Shown: positions 53,853-62,344, counted from the stretch's first letter. The stretch is DNA of 64,000 bases from JAAYOS01 sp050950785 (GCA_050950785.1 JBMNIG010000011.1:1-64000); one strand, 5' to 3'. The notes: generated by a model from the sequence alone, not told the origin. Program-made: numbers and translations.

Positions 53853-55877
53853 TTGATCAACTTAACTATCAACGGGAAAAAGGTTCAAGCACCTGACGGA
53901 TGTACCATAATGGAAGCTGCTAAAGTCAACGGAATAAAGATCCCCAGCCTTTGTCACCTGGAAGGTGTCCACTCTATAGGATCCTGCCGTATATGTGTCG
54001 TAGAAGTGGAGGGTGCTAAAACACTTCAAGCATCCTGTATAACTAAGGCGCGTGAAGGAATGGTCATATCGACAAACTCAAAGACAGTCCGGGACGCAAG
54101 AAGGGTACTATATGAGCTTATTCTCTCAGACCACAGCCAGGACTGCCTAAGCTGTAATCGAAATCAATCCTGTGAGCTGCAGGAGCTTGGTCGGACACTT
54201 GGAGTCGAACAAATTCGCTTTACAGGAGCCAAAGCCCGAAGTGACACGGATATTTCGTTTTCGATCACCAGGGACAACTCCAAGTGTATTCTGTGCCGCC
54301 GATGCGTTACTGTTTGCAATGAGGTACAAAGTGCAGGGGTGATATTCCCACAGAACAGGGGCTTTGACACAATTATAGGACCTGCCATGGACCTGCCTTT
54401 GGGCTCAACATCCTGTGCCTTCTGTGGACAGTGCACTGTTGTATGTCCAGTCGGTGCATTGAAGGAAACAGATTCAATACAGCAGGTGTGGGATGCATTG
54501 CACGACCCCGGAAAGCGCGTTGTAGTTCAGGTTGCGCCTGCGATACGTGTAGCAATTGGCGAGGAGTTTGGCCTGAAGCCAGGAACCCGTTGTACGGGAA
54601 AGCTTGCATCCGCACTTGAAGTCCTTGGGTTTGACGATATTTTCGATACTAATTGGGCGGCTGATTTGACCATCATGGAAGAGGGCACCGAGCTTTTGGG
54701 GCGCCTCAAGAAAAAGCTTGCCGGTGAAGATGCGGTCTTGCCGATGATTACAAGCTGCAGCCCGGGATGGATCAAATTTGTGGAAAACACATTTCCCGAT
54801 GAGTTGGATCACCTTTCTACATGCAAGTCTCCGCACACGATGATGGGTGCCGTGATAAAATCCTATTACGCTGACAAAATCGGGGTCGATCCGAAAAATA
54901 TCTATGTAGTATCCATTATGCCTTGTACTGCCAAGAAAACGGAAATCGTGCGTAAAGAGATGCAAAACGGAGGACTTCCAAATGTAGACGCGGTGCTGAC
55001 CACCAGAGAGCTTGGAGAGATGATAAGGGAAGCGGGAATCGACTTTGTAAACCTGCCCGACAGGGATTTTGACACACCACTGGGAATGTCGTCGGGAGCA
55101 GCCGACATTTTCGGGGTGACGGGCGGGGTAATGGAAGCCGCTCTTCGCACAGTGTACGAAATCGTGACCGGCCAGGAGATGCCTTTCGAAAAGCTCCATG
55201 TCGAGCCGATCGTGGGTCTGCAGGGCATCAAGGAGGCAACGATCAAGATCGAAAGTACGCTACCCGAGTACAGTGATTTCGAAGGGGTTGAACTTAGGAT
55301 CGCTGTCTCCAACGGATTGAAGAACGCGCGGGCACTTGTGGATCAGATAGCCCAAGATACGTCACCCTACCACTTTATTGAAATAATGGGTTGCCCGGGC
55401 GGATGTATCAACGGAGGAGGCCAGCCCCGGAGTAGCGATCCCGATGTTCGGGAGAAACGTCTCAAGGCTCTTTATGACGAGGATGAATCCAAGGTTATCA
55501 GAAAGTCCCATGAAAACCCTGCGATACAAGCTATTTATAGAGAGTTTTTGGGAACACCAAACTCAGAGAAGTCGCATCAATTGCTCCATACGAGCTATAC
55601 ACGGAGAGGCATCTTTAACGAACTTACGGATGAATCATTTATAATAGAGCCCAAGAAGCCTTCGAGAAAGACGCATGTACCTGTTTCGCCTTTGGCTGTA
55701 CAAATTACGCGAAGAGAGGTTACCGAAACAGCTAAGAAGGAGCCGACAGTTGACCCTGCCCGCCTGCTGGCACTTGAATCGGAGAACAATAAACTTCGCA
55801 GGGAAGTCGAAGAAGCGCAGGAGACTGTCCGTCTATTGAAGGGAGTCATTGCTACATATAGCAAGCGCAAAAAGTGA
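53853..55877 (+). CDS. hydA: [FeFe] hydrogenase catalytic subunit HydA with C-terminal extension (set 2)
   Basis: The TTG at 53853 with AGGAGG eight bases upstream gives 674 residues. Same layout as set-1 HydA: 2Fe-2S domain (GSCRICVVEVEG), DHSQDCLSCNRNQSCELQ, CILCRRCVTVCNE and CAFCGQCTVVCP, then L1 ITSCSPGWIKF, L2 MPCTAKK, L3 EIMGCPGGCINGGGQP. L3 has Gly where set 1 has Ala (EIMACPGG). The last ~80 residues are extra: a Lys/Pro-rich linker and a predicted coiled coil (LLALESENNKLRREVEEAQE). It is probably the catalytic subunit of a complex with the NuoF-GltD fusion and the NuoE-like protein. A strong terminator follows. Confidence 0.93.
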   Translation: MINLTINGKKVQAPDGCTIMEAAKVNGIKIPSLCHLEGVHSIGSCRICVVEVEGAKTLQASCITKAREGMVISTNSKTVRDARRVLYELILSDHSQDCLSCNRNQSCELQELGRTLGVEQIRFTGAKARSDTDISFSITRDNSKCILCRRCVTVCNEVQSAGVIFPQNRGFDTIIGPAMDLPLGSTSCAFCGQCTVVCPVGALKETDSIQQVWDALHDPGKRVVVQVAPAIRVAIGEEFGLKPGTRCTGKLASALEVLGFDDIFDTNWAADLTIMEEGTELLGRLKKKLAGEDAVLPMITSCSPGWIKFVENTFPDELDHLSTCKSPHTMMGAVIKSYYADKIGVDPKNIYVVSIMPCTAKKTEIVRKEMQNGGLPNVDAVLTTRELGEMIREAGIDFVNLPDRDFDTPLGMSSGAADIFGVTGGVMEAALRTVYEIVTGQEMPFEKLHVEPIVGLQGIKEATIKIESTLPEYSDFEGVELRIAVSNGLKNARALVDQIAQDTSPYHFIEIMGCPGGCINGGGQPRSSDPDVREKRLKALYDEDESKVIRKSHENPAIQAIYREFLGTPNSEKSHQLLHTSYTRRGIFNELTDESFIIEPKKPSRKTHVPVSPLAVQITRREVTETAKKEPTVDPARLLALESENNKLRREVEEAQETVRLLKGVIATYSKRKK

Positions 55878-55917
55878 TCTTATCTGAAAAACCCTTAAAC
55901 AGCAAACCTTTGCTGAC

Positions 55918-55964
55918 GAAAAGCACCGCAAGACCATTGATTTGGTAATCTTGCGGTGCTTTTC
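55918..55964. terminator. Bidirectional terminator after second hydrogenase operon
   Basis: A perfect 16-bp stem, GAAAAGCACCGCAAGA with TCTTGCGGTGCTTTTC, with T-rich tails in both directions. It closes the set-2 operon and the convergent XRE gene. Confidence 0.93.
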
Positions 55965-56044
55965 ATAATTACTTGTAGGGTACATACATCTTATAATGAA
56001 TGTTTAGTAGTACAAATCTATAGCATGTATCTTATAGTACAGAT

Positions 56045-56296
56045 CTATTGTATCTCCTGATCACAATTAGAAAATTCTTCAGTGTCAAAAAACTCGACCA
56101 GGCTTATATCCAGACCATCACAGATCTTCTTTATTGTAACAATACCGATATCCTTTCGCTGAGGATCGAGCAGACTATAAATAGTCGAAGGTGTAAGTCC
56201 GCAAAGGTTTGCGAGTGCATTGATCGTTATATTCCTCAACCTGCACAGCTCTTTTATGCGTCTGGCAACGTTATTCTTGATTCCCAATTTATTCAC
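56045..56296 (-). CDS. XRE-family small transcriptional regulator
   Basis: 83 residues. The helix-turn-helix is clear: VARRIKELCRLRNITINALANLCGLTPSTIYSLL, followed by IGIVTIKKICDGLDISLVEFF, the common end of Cro/CI-like regulators. The acidic tail is short. It is transcribed away from the SLOG-protein gene, with a palindrome-rich spacer between them, so it may regulate itself and that gene. Confidence 0.87.
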   Translation of the reverse strand: MNKLGIKNNVARRIKELCRLRNITINALANLCGLTPSTIYSLLDPQRKDIGIVTIKKICDGLDISLVEFFDTEEFSNCDQEIQ

Positions 56297-56328
56297 CCCT
56301 TTATGAAAGTATCACAATCTTCTTTTTA

Positions 56329-56376
56329 GCGTATACGTTATTGCGTATATTTAACATTTATGGTAACATATACCAT
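56329..56376. promoter_or_regulatory. Candidate operator region between XRE and SLOG genes
   Basis: Direct repeats GCGTATA (56329-56335 and 56343-56349), 14 bp apart, and an inverted repeat ATGGTA-ACATA-TACCAT (56360-56376) lie in the divergent promoter region. They suit binding of the adjacent XRE regulator. Confidence 0.45.
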
Positions 56377-56400
56377 ATTACGCTGATTAGGAGAAAGGTT

Positions 56401-56844
56401 ATGAGCAATAATGCATGTTTTTTTGCCGGTAGGCGTTGGATAAGCTCAAAGCGCATCGGAGTAGTAGTTCAAAGGTTGAGCAGGGCAATAGATATCCTCG
56501 CAGCAAACGGAGTCACTGATTTCATTTCCTTTGGTAAAAAAGGTTTTGACATACTGGCTGCAACTCTTGTACTTGTTAAGAGGGAATCGGGAGCCCCAAT
56601 CAGATTGATAATGATTAGGCCCTGTGTTGATTTTCTCCGCTCATCATCAGCTCCCGGAAGGCAACTGATTAGTAAGATATCAAACGAGGCCGACAAGGTG
56701 GTATACACAACCGAAAGGGTCAGTGAGTATGTTTTCAATTGTGCTCAAACCTGCCTTTGTTATATGCCGAGAAAAATCGACTTGCTGAAAAACTGGTCAC
56801 TACTCAAAAATCGCTTTATCATCAATGTCGCTTATACCGTATAG
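56401..56844 (+). CDS. SLOG-superfamily (YpsA/DUF1273-like) protein
   Basis: The ATG at 56401 with AGGAGAAAGG upstream gives 147 residues. The start CFFAGRRW, then VVQRLSRAIDILAANGVTDFISFGKKGFDILAATLVLVKRE, reads as a Rossmann-like SLOG domain similar to YpsA/DUF1273 (CxxxGHR...FISGGAxGFD). The Gly-rich loop is changed (SFGKKGFD), so nucleotide binding may differ. It is shorter than typical YpsA (~180). Divergent from the XRE gene. SLOG proteins are thought to bind nucleotides or nucleotide signals. Confidence 0.7.
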   Translation: MSNNACFFAGRRWISSKRIGVVVQRLSRAIDILAANGVTDFISFGKKGFDILAATLVLVKRESGAPIRLIMIRPCVDFLRSSSAPGRQLISKISNEADKVVYTTERVSEYVFNCAQTCLCYMPRKIDLLKNWSLLKNRFIINVAYTV

Positions 56845-57093
56845 ATAATTTTGTTTATAGTTAATTCTTTTTCAAAATCGATGATCTCTATAAATGTGAT
56901 CTTGTTATACATTAAACTATAAAAACTGCCAGCAATTAATGGAATACTTCACCATTTATCCTCCCTTCTTTCTCAGTTGCTTGATTATTTTGCCAGTAGA
57001 TGTATAATAATAGAAACTGCATCAAGCATTTGTAGTGTGACAATCAGCTTGGATTCTGTAGATTTGAATTGACTTAGATTTGAGAGGATCATA

Positions 57094-57576
57094 TTGATAG
57101 CAACAAGAAGACTCGTTATTTCTGCTTTAGTAGGCGCGGTATACATTGCACTGACATTACTGCTTGCTCCGATTTCATATGGAGCAGTTCAGTTCAGGGT
57201 AAGTGAAGCATTGACGGTGCTCCCATATTATATTCCTTCAACAGCATGGGGACTTTTCGTTGGATGCCTCATATCCAACATCTTCAGTCCGACGGCTTCC
57301 ATATTGGACATTGTTTTCGGATCCCTTGCTACTCTTCTCGCAGGATATATTACATCTAAGCTAAAAAGCAAGTTGCTAGCGCCGCTTCCACCTGTTGTGA
57401 TCAATGCAATAGTTATCGGAGCAGTCCTTTCATACACTACTGCACCCGGTGCTGTAATGGCCGCATTTCCTGCAATTGCTCTATCAGTTGGAGTCGGGCA
57501 GTTTGTAGTTTGCTATGCCTTGGGGTTGCCACTCTTGTTTGCTTTGTCGAAGTTAAAGAGGATTTGGCAGGATTGA
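57094..57576 (+). CDS. queT: QueT-family transporter
   Basis: TTG start with AGAGGA five bases upstream; 160 residues, about five membrane helices. Sequence features LLAPISYGAVQFRVSEALTVLP and ILDIVFGSLATLLAGY are typical of QueT, the substrate-binding component of ECF transporters for queuosine precursors. No preQ1 riboswitch was recognised in the 249-bp upstream gap. galU follows 33 bp downstream. Confidence 0.88.
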   Translation: MIATRRLVISALVGAVYIALTLLLAPISYGAVQFRVSEALTVLPYYIPSTAWGLFVGCLISNIFSPTASILDIVFGSLATLLAGYITSKLKSKLLAPLPPVVINAIVIGAVLSYTTAPGAVMAAFPAIALSVGVGQFVVCYALGLPLLFALSKLKRIWQD

Positions 57577-57609
57577 ATTCATAGATAATTGAGATCAGGA
57601 GGCAAAAAG

Positions 57610-58479
57610 TTGAAAATAAGAAAGGCTGTAATTCCGGCGGCAGGTCTTGGAACCAGGATGCTGCCCGCCACCAAGACTATCCCAAAGGAAATGCTTCCAA
57701 TAGTGGACAAGCCCTCAATTCAATACATAATTGAGGAAGCTGTGGCCTCAGGTATTGAAGATATATTGATCGTTACAAACAGGGCAAAATCAGCCATGGA
57801 TGATTACTTCGACTACCATCCCGAGCTAGAGCAAAGACTTTCACGCTCCGGCAAGCATGCTGAGGTTGATATTGTAAGGCGTACGGCTGATATGGCAAAT
57901 ATATTTTATGTACGTCAAAAGGAAACAAAGGGGCTTGGACACGCCATTTGGAGAGCAAAGCACTTTGTAGGTGATGAACCCTTTGCGGTTTTACTGGGCG
58001 ATGACATCATGGTGGCTGAAAAGCCTGTAACAAAACAACTTATTGAACTTGCAGAAGAATATGACTGCTCGGTTGTTGGTGCGCAAAGAGTTTCCCGTGA
58101 GGCGATCGGAAAGTATTGCACCCTCGGAGTGACACCGGTCAAGGAGCGCTGCTACGATGTGACAAAGCTGATCGAAAAACCGCGCCCTGATCAGGTCATT
58201 TCGGATTTTGCGATTTTGGGACGTTATGTTCTCACTCCCGGCATCTTTGATGTGCTTGAAAACCTACCTGCCGGATATGGAGGGGAGATACAGCTTACAG
58301 ACGGACTAAATATTCTCTGTGAAATAGAGCGTGTTCTGGCTTGTGATTTTATCGGAAAACGGTATGACACGGGTAATCTCAAGGGATATTTGGAGGTTGT
58401 AGTGGACTTGGCTCTCCAACATGACGAGGTTAGCGGATGGATGAGGGAGTTTATCAAGAATAAAGCCACTAAGCTATAA
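57610..58479 (+). CDS. galU: UTP-glucose-1-phosphate uridylyltransferase
   Basis: The TTG at 57610 with CAGGAGG seven bases upstream gives 289 residues. N-terminal nucleotide-binding motif IPAAGLGTRMLPATKTIPKE, VDKPSIQYI, catalytic Asp in LLGDDIMVA, IEKPRPDQ, YGGEIQLTDGL. It makes UDP-glucose from glucose-1-phosphate, which the phosphohexomutase at 19115 can supply, for cell-wall glycans. Confidence 0.96.
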   Translation: MKIRKAVIPAAGLGTRMLPATKTIPKEMLPIVDKPSIQYIIEEAVASGIEDILIVTNRAKSAMDDYFDYHPELEQRLSRSGKHAEVDIVRRTADMANIFYVRQKETKGLGHAIWRAKHFVGDEPFAVLLGDDIMVAEKPVTKQLIELAEEYDCSVVGAQRVSREAIGKYCTLGVTPVKERCYDVTKLIEKPRPDQVISDFAILGRYVLTPGIFDVLENLPAGYGGEIQLTDGLNILCEIERVLACDFIGKRYDTGNLKGYLEVVVDLALQHDEVSGWMREFIKNKATKL

Positions 58480-58484
58480 AAAGT

Positions 58485-58513
58485 TTGACTTTTATTGTGG
58501 AAACGGGTATAAT
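58485..58513 (+). promoter_or_regulatory. Promoter of rpsF-ssb-rpsR operon
   Basis: TTGACT (58485-58490), 17-bp spacer, TATAAT (58508-58513). The roughly 85-nt leader could hold an S6:S18 autoregulatory structure, not confirmed by eye. Confidence 0.8.
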
Positions 58514-58604
58514 AGCTTTCGTTAAAGCTCTTGATTTTAGTATAACTGAGCTTGAATCCTTGCTCCTGTAAAAGGGGGCCGAAGTCCAGAAGGAGGTGCA
58601 AAAG

Positions 58605-58898
58605 ATGCCGAATACCGTTTCTAAGTATGAAACAATTTTTATTGTAGACCCAAATTTTGATGAGGAGTCCACAAGGGAAATCATCAACAAGTTCAAGGAA
58701 CTGATAGAAGCAAACGGAACCTTGGACAGCGTGGATGAGTGGGGCAAACGTAGACTCGCCTACGAGATCAACGACCAGCGCGAGGGCTACTATGTTCTTA
58801 TGAACTTCACAGCTCCTACTAGTTTTCCGTCCGAGTTGGACCGCGTCTACAAGATTACCGAAGGTATTATGCGTTCCATCATTATTGTGAAAGAATGA
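58605..58898 (+). CDS. rpsF: Ribosomal protein bS6
   Basis: The ATG at 58605 with AAGGAGG nine bases upstream gives 97 residues. Typical bS6: KYETIFIVDPNFDEES, VDEWGKRRLAYEINDQREGYYVLMNF, and RSIIIVKE at the end. It pairs with bS18 in the small subunit. It heads the conserved rpsF-ssb-rpsR operon. Confidence 0.97.
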   Translation: MPNTVSKYETIFIVDPNFDEESTREIINKFKELIEANGTLDSVDEWGKRRLAYEINDQREGYYVLMNFTAPTSFPSELDRVYKITEGIMRSIIIVKE

Positions 58899-58908
58899 GG
58901 GGTCGGAA

Positions 58909-59391
58909 ATGCTTAACAAAGTAGTTTTGATGGGAAGACTGACACGCGACCCTGAACTGCGTTTCACCCAGAACAATATCGCAGTTACAAGCTTTACCGT
59001 AGCAGTTGATAGAAACTATAAGAGTAAGACTGATCAGCAAGCAAATACCGACTTTATCGATGTTGTTGCATGGCGCGGAACTGCCGAGTTTGTTACAAAA
59101 TGGTTTACTAAAGGTCGTATGATCGTTGTTGTCGGTTCCATTCAAACCAGGAACTGGCAGGACAAAGACGGAAACAACCGCAAGAGCACTGAAGTAGTTG
59201 CTGACGAGGTTTATTTTGGTGAACCAAAGCGCTCGGGTGACGATGACAGCCGCCAGCCGCACAATCCGATTTATGAAGTGCCAAGGGATGAGAGGTCTTT
59301 TGACTCTTTTGGTGACAGGCCTTACAGTGGTGGCCTGCCCGCATCCGATTTCGAAGACATAACCGACGACGATGATGAACTTCCGTTCTGA
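58909..59391 (+). CDS. ssb: Single-stranded DNA-binding protein
   Basis: 160 residues. OB fold: LNKVVLMGRLTRDPELRFTQNNIAV, DFIDVVAWRGTAEFVTKWF, VVGSIQTRNWQDKDGNNRKS. A flexible linker leads to the acidic tip DDDDELPF, which recruits repair and replication partners such as RecJ (encoded at 14.7 kb). It lies between rpsF and rpsR as in most Firmicutes. Confidence 0.97.
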   Translation: MLNKVVLMGRLTRDPELRFTQNNIAVTSFTVAVDRNYKSKTDQQANTDFIDVVAWRGTAEFVTKWFTKGRMIVVVGSIQTRNWQDKDGNNRKSTEVVADEVYFGEPKRSGDDDSRQPHNPIYEVPRDERSFDSFGDRPYSGGLPASDFEDITDDDDELPF

Positions 59392-59497
59392 TTTGTTCGT
59401 CCACCAATATGCAGTTAATGCAAAGCTGAATATTCGTTTTTCGTTGTTGGACACTGCGAATATTTAGTTAAAATTTAATGAACAGGAGTCGAATATA

Positions 59498-59734
59498 ATG
59501 GCAACAGATAGACCGTATCGTGGTCGTAAGCGCAGAAAAGTCTGTGCATTCTGTGTTGATAAGATACAGCATATCGACTACAAGGATATTGCGAGACTGC
59601 GCAGATTTCTTTCTGAACGCTCCAAGATCCTGCCGCGTCGCATGACCGGTGTATGCGCTGCTCATCAAAGGCAGTTGACCATAGCCATCAAGCGTGCGCG
59701 TCATATCGCTCTTCTTCCATACGTAACCGAATAG
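59498..59734 (+). CDS. rpsR: Ribosomal protein bS18
   Basis: 78 residues: RKVCAFCVDKIQHIDYKDIARLRRF, SERSKILPRRMTGVCAAHQR, QLTIAIKRARHIALLPY. Cysteines in CAFC and the later single Cys recall the zinc-binding form. Last gene of the operon. Confidence 0.97.
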   Translation: MATDRPYRGRKRRKVCAFCVDKIQHIDYKDIARLRRFLSERSKILPRRMTGVCAAHQRQLTIAIKRARHIALLPYVTE

Positions 59735-59746
59735 TTTTGTATTTAT

Positions 59747-59770
59747 AGCGCCGCTTTTGCGGCGCTTTCT
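59747..59770 (+). terminator. Terminator of rpsF operon
   Basis: AGCGCCGC-TTTT-GCGGCGCT followed by TTCT, just after rpsR. A second, imperfect hairpin (59807-59832, AAAGCGCCGCC/GGCGACGCTTT) lies 40 bp on. Confidence 0.85.
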
Positions 59771-59927
59771 CATGCCAAGTTATATTAGTAAAACCGCTGT
59801 ATACTGAAAGCGCCGCCATAGGGCGACGCTTTTAGAGCGCGTTTATTTGGTTATGGTCAGCGTTTGAAGCAACGGTTCTGGGTAACAGTATGAACTTAAG
59901 GAGATCATCTGATTCTTTGACTAGTTA

Positions 59928-60083
59928 TTAGTTATTGCGGTTGCGGTTGCGGTTGTTCTGATTCTGGTTGCGATTTTGATCATTACGGTTTTGATCGTTC
60001 CTATTTTGCTCGTTGCGGTTATTATCTCTACGATTCTGTTCGTTACGGTTTTGGTCATTGCGGTTTTGATTGTTCCTGTCCAT
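59928..60083 (-). CDS. Asn/Arg/Gln-rich repetitive micro-protein
   Basis: The ATG at 60083 with AAGGGAG eight bases upstream gives 51 residues, nearly all N, R, Q, D or E. They form repeats of the type N-[DE]-Q-N-R over most of the length, ending NQNNRNRNRNN. No hydrophobic core is possible, so it is probably disordered. The DNA shows a matching tandem 12/15-bp periodicity. Related low-complexity proteins occur in Clostridia and Bacilli without assigned function. Confidence 0.6.
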   Translation of the reverse strand: MDRNNQNRNDQNRNEQNRRDNNRNEQNRNDQNRNDQNRNQNQNNRNRNRNN

Positions 60084-60419
60084 AAAATTCACTCCCTTCT
60101 TTGACACAATAATTCTATCCATATTTCGGAATATTATTCAGACAATATGTGTCAAATATCATCTACAAATGGTAGGTCATCAAATAATTAAGAATAACGA
60201 ACCTTAGTGTCTTTGGATCAAGTTTATTTGAGGGTAAAAAAGACTTCAAAAGTAGAATAATCATTTCCTCTAATGACAAAAGTATCAGACGATTATTTGA
60301 TCAGAAATATTTATTTACATCTAATGGCAATATGTTATAATAAATCTCGTAACACAATTAGGTAATAAGTGGGGGAATTTGAACTAGGGTGGTATATATC
60401 ACAAAGAGGTGTGGTGTAT
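60084..60419. other. Intergenic region with exporter promoter
   Basis: An AT-rich 336-bp spacer between divergent genes. Its one clear signal is TTTACA (60314-60319), 16 bp, an extended TG-T-TATAAT (60336-60341). The promoter precedes the ABC exporter genes. Confidence 0.65.
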
Positions 60420-61334
60420 TTGACAAAAGTGATTGAAGTTCAGGGACTGAAAAAGTCTTATGGTAACGTAGAGGCGGTCAAAGGAATAGATTTTTATGTT
60501 GAACAGGGCAATTTATTTGCATTTCTAGGGCCCAATGGAGCCGGCAAGTCTACAACCATCGATATTCTATGCACTTTACTAAAACAGGATGCGGGTGAGG
60601 TTAGAATAGCCGGTCATATACTGGGTAGGGATGATGACAAGATAAGGTCTTCTATCGGGGCAGTTTTCCAGCGATCGGTTCTGGATGGTGAGTTGACAGT
60701 ACTTGAAAACCTCTACATACGTGGGAGATTTTATGATTTGTCAAAGCAGGATCTGAAAAAATCAGTTGAAACAGCAGCGGAAGCTGCTGGTGTGACGAGC
60801 TTTATAGACAGGCGATATGACAAACTCTCAGGTGGGCAGCGCCGTCGCGCCGACATTGCACGGGCATTGATACACACTCCCGATATTTTGTTTCTAGATG
60901 AGCCCACAACGGGCTTAGATCCACAGACAAGAAAAAGTGTATGGGAGACAGTGCAGAACCTTCAAAAGGAGCGTGGTGTTACGGTCTTTTTGACCACACA
61001 CTATATGGAAGAGGCTGCAGGTGCCGACTACGTAGTGATAATCGACGAAGGCAATATTGCCGCAAAAGGAACGCCCTTTGAGCTTAAGGAAACGTATACA
61101 AAGGACAGGATCCGAATAGAACCTGTTGACCTTCAACTTATGGAATCCCAGTTGAAAGAGGATTCCATCACATTTGAGACGAACGGGGGAATCATATCAA
61201 TTGAAGTTGACCGCTCCCTTGATGCGATCCCCATCATAGATAAATTCCGGGATATGATGAAGAGCTTTGAGGTAGTGGCGGGAACGATGGATGATGTTTT
61301 TATCAATGTCACCGGAAAGGAGATAAGGGAATGA
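60420..61334 (+). CDS. ABC-2 exporter ATPase (DrrA-like)
   Basis: The TTG at 60420 with AGAGGTG upstream gives 304 residues; a GTG 51 bp upstream lacks a ribosome site. Walker A FLGPNGAGKSTTIDIL, Q-loop FQRSVLDGELTVLENL, signature LSGGQRRRADIARAL, Walker B ILFLDEPTTGLDP, H-loop TTHYMEE. A C-terminal ~80-residue domain is typical of DrrA/CcmA exporters of drugs or lipids. The stop overlaps the permease start (ATGA). Confidence 0.94.
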   Translation: MTKVIEVQGLKKSYGNVEAVKGIDFYVEQGNLFAFLGPNGAGKSTTIDILCTLLKQDAGEVRIAGHILGRDDDKIRSSIGAVFQRSVLDGELTVLENLYIRGRFYDLSKQDLKKSVETAAEAAGVTSFIDRRYDKLSGGQRRRADIARALIHTPDILFLDEPTTGLDPQTRKSVWETVQNLQKERGVTVFLTTHYMEEAAGADYVVIIDEGNIAAKGTPFELKETYTKDRIRIEPVDLQLMESQLKEDSITFETNGGIISIEVDRSLDAIPIIDKFRDMMKSFEVVAGTMDDVFINVTGKEIRE

Positions 61335-62188
61335 TAAATCTTCTTAAACGCAATTTACTTATCTATTTCCGGGATAGAAGCACAGTCTTTTTCTCAATGC
61401 TCTCAGTCATTATCACCTTTGGGATGTACATATTTTTTCTTGGGGATATGTATGCCTCGAATATCTCAGCGTCGGAACACACTCGCTTTTTGATGGACAG
61501 CTGGATAATGGCAGGGATCCTTGGGGTGACTTCCATTACTACGACCCTTGGAGCTTATGGAAATATGGTTGTTGATGAAGCACGTTCAATAACTAAGGAC
61601 TTTTACTCTGCACCATTGAAGCGGAGAACGATTGCCGGAGGATATATACTAAGCAGTTTTGTTATTGGTCTAATAATGACAGTGTTGGCATTTGTCTGCG
61701 CTGAAATCTATATCGTCCTTGGTGGAGGAGAGCTGCTTCCTGTTACAACTATAATCAAGCTTTTAGGATGTACCCTCATTTCGGTGTTATCAAGCAGCGC
61801 ACTTATCTTGTTTATCGTATCCTTTATTAAAACGTCAAGTGCTTTTGGTGTGGCAAGCACTATTATCGGAACGATCATTGGCTTCCTATGCGGTATATAC
61901 ATACCCATTGGAGCACTTCCCGATGGAGTTCAGTGGGTAATCAAATTCTTCCCACCGGCCCACTCTGTGGCACTGTTCAGAAATCTCATGATGGAAGTGC
62001 CTATGCAGACCATGTTCGCTGGAGCACCTGCAGAATATATGGATGGGTTTAAGACGGAGATGGGCCTGCATTACAAAATTGGATCGTATACAACGGATTT
62101 TTCATTCAGTATAATTGTGTTGATTGTGAGCGCAATCGTATTTTACGGCTTAGGTATTTTGATGTTGTCACGGAAAAAGAAAGACTAA
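61331..62188 (+). CDS. ABC-2 type permease
   Basis: 285 residues, six membrane helices. N-terminal LLKRNLLIYFRDRSTVFFSMLS, then DEARSITKDFYSAPLKRRTIAGGYIL (the coupling-helix region), and GIYIPIGALPDGVQWVIKFFPPAHSVALFR, the ABC-2 signature. It partners with the overlapping ATPase. Substrate unknown. Confidence 0.93.
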   Translation: MINLLKRNLLIYFRDRSTVFFSMLSVIITFGMYIFFLGDMYASNISASEHTRFLMDSWIMAGILGVTSITTTLGAYGNMVVDEARSITKDFYSAPLKRRTIAGGYILSSFVIGLIMTVLAFVCAEIYIVLGGGELLPVTTIIKLLGCTLISVLSSSALILFIVSFIKTSSAFGVASTIIGTIIGFLCGIYIPIGALPDGVQWVIKFFPPAHSVALFRNLMMEVPMQTMFAGAPAEYMDGFKTEMGLHYKIGSYTTDFSFSIIVLIVSAIVFYGLGILMLSRKKKD

Positions 62189-62344
62189 CATCAACATGAT
62201 ATGAAGCAAAAGATTTGTGACACCAAATTCGGTATCGATCTAAATGAGTAGTAATACCTTACCGGAGCTTATCTTTTCAACATAGTATTCACTACTTGTA
62301 CAATACGATAAAGAAAACTAAGTAACACAATCTGAATAAGAAAA

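Noticed and set aside
54474..55199. 241-codon minus-strand frame opposite the second hydA
   Set aside because: The plus strand carries intact hydrogenase motifs here, so the antisense frame is incidental.
56845..57093. preQ1 riboswitch before queT
   Set aside because: Searched by eye for the short preQ1-I pattern; only CTATAAAAAC is present, without the matching stem.
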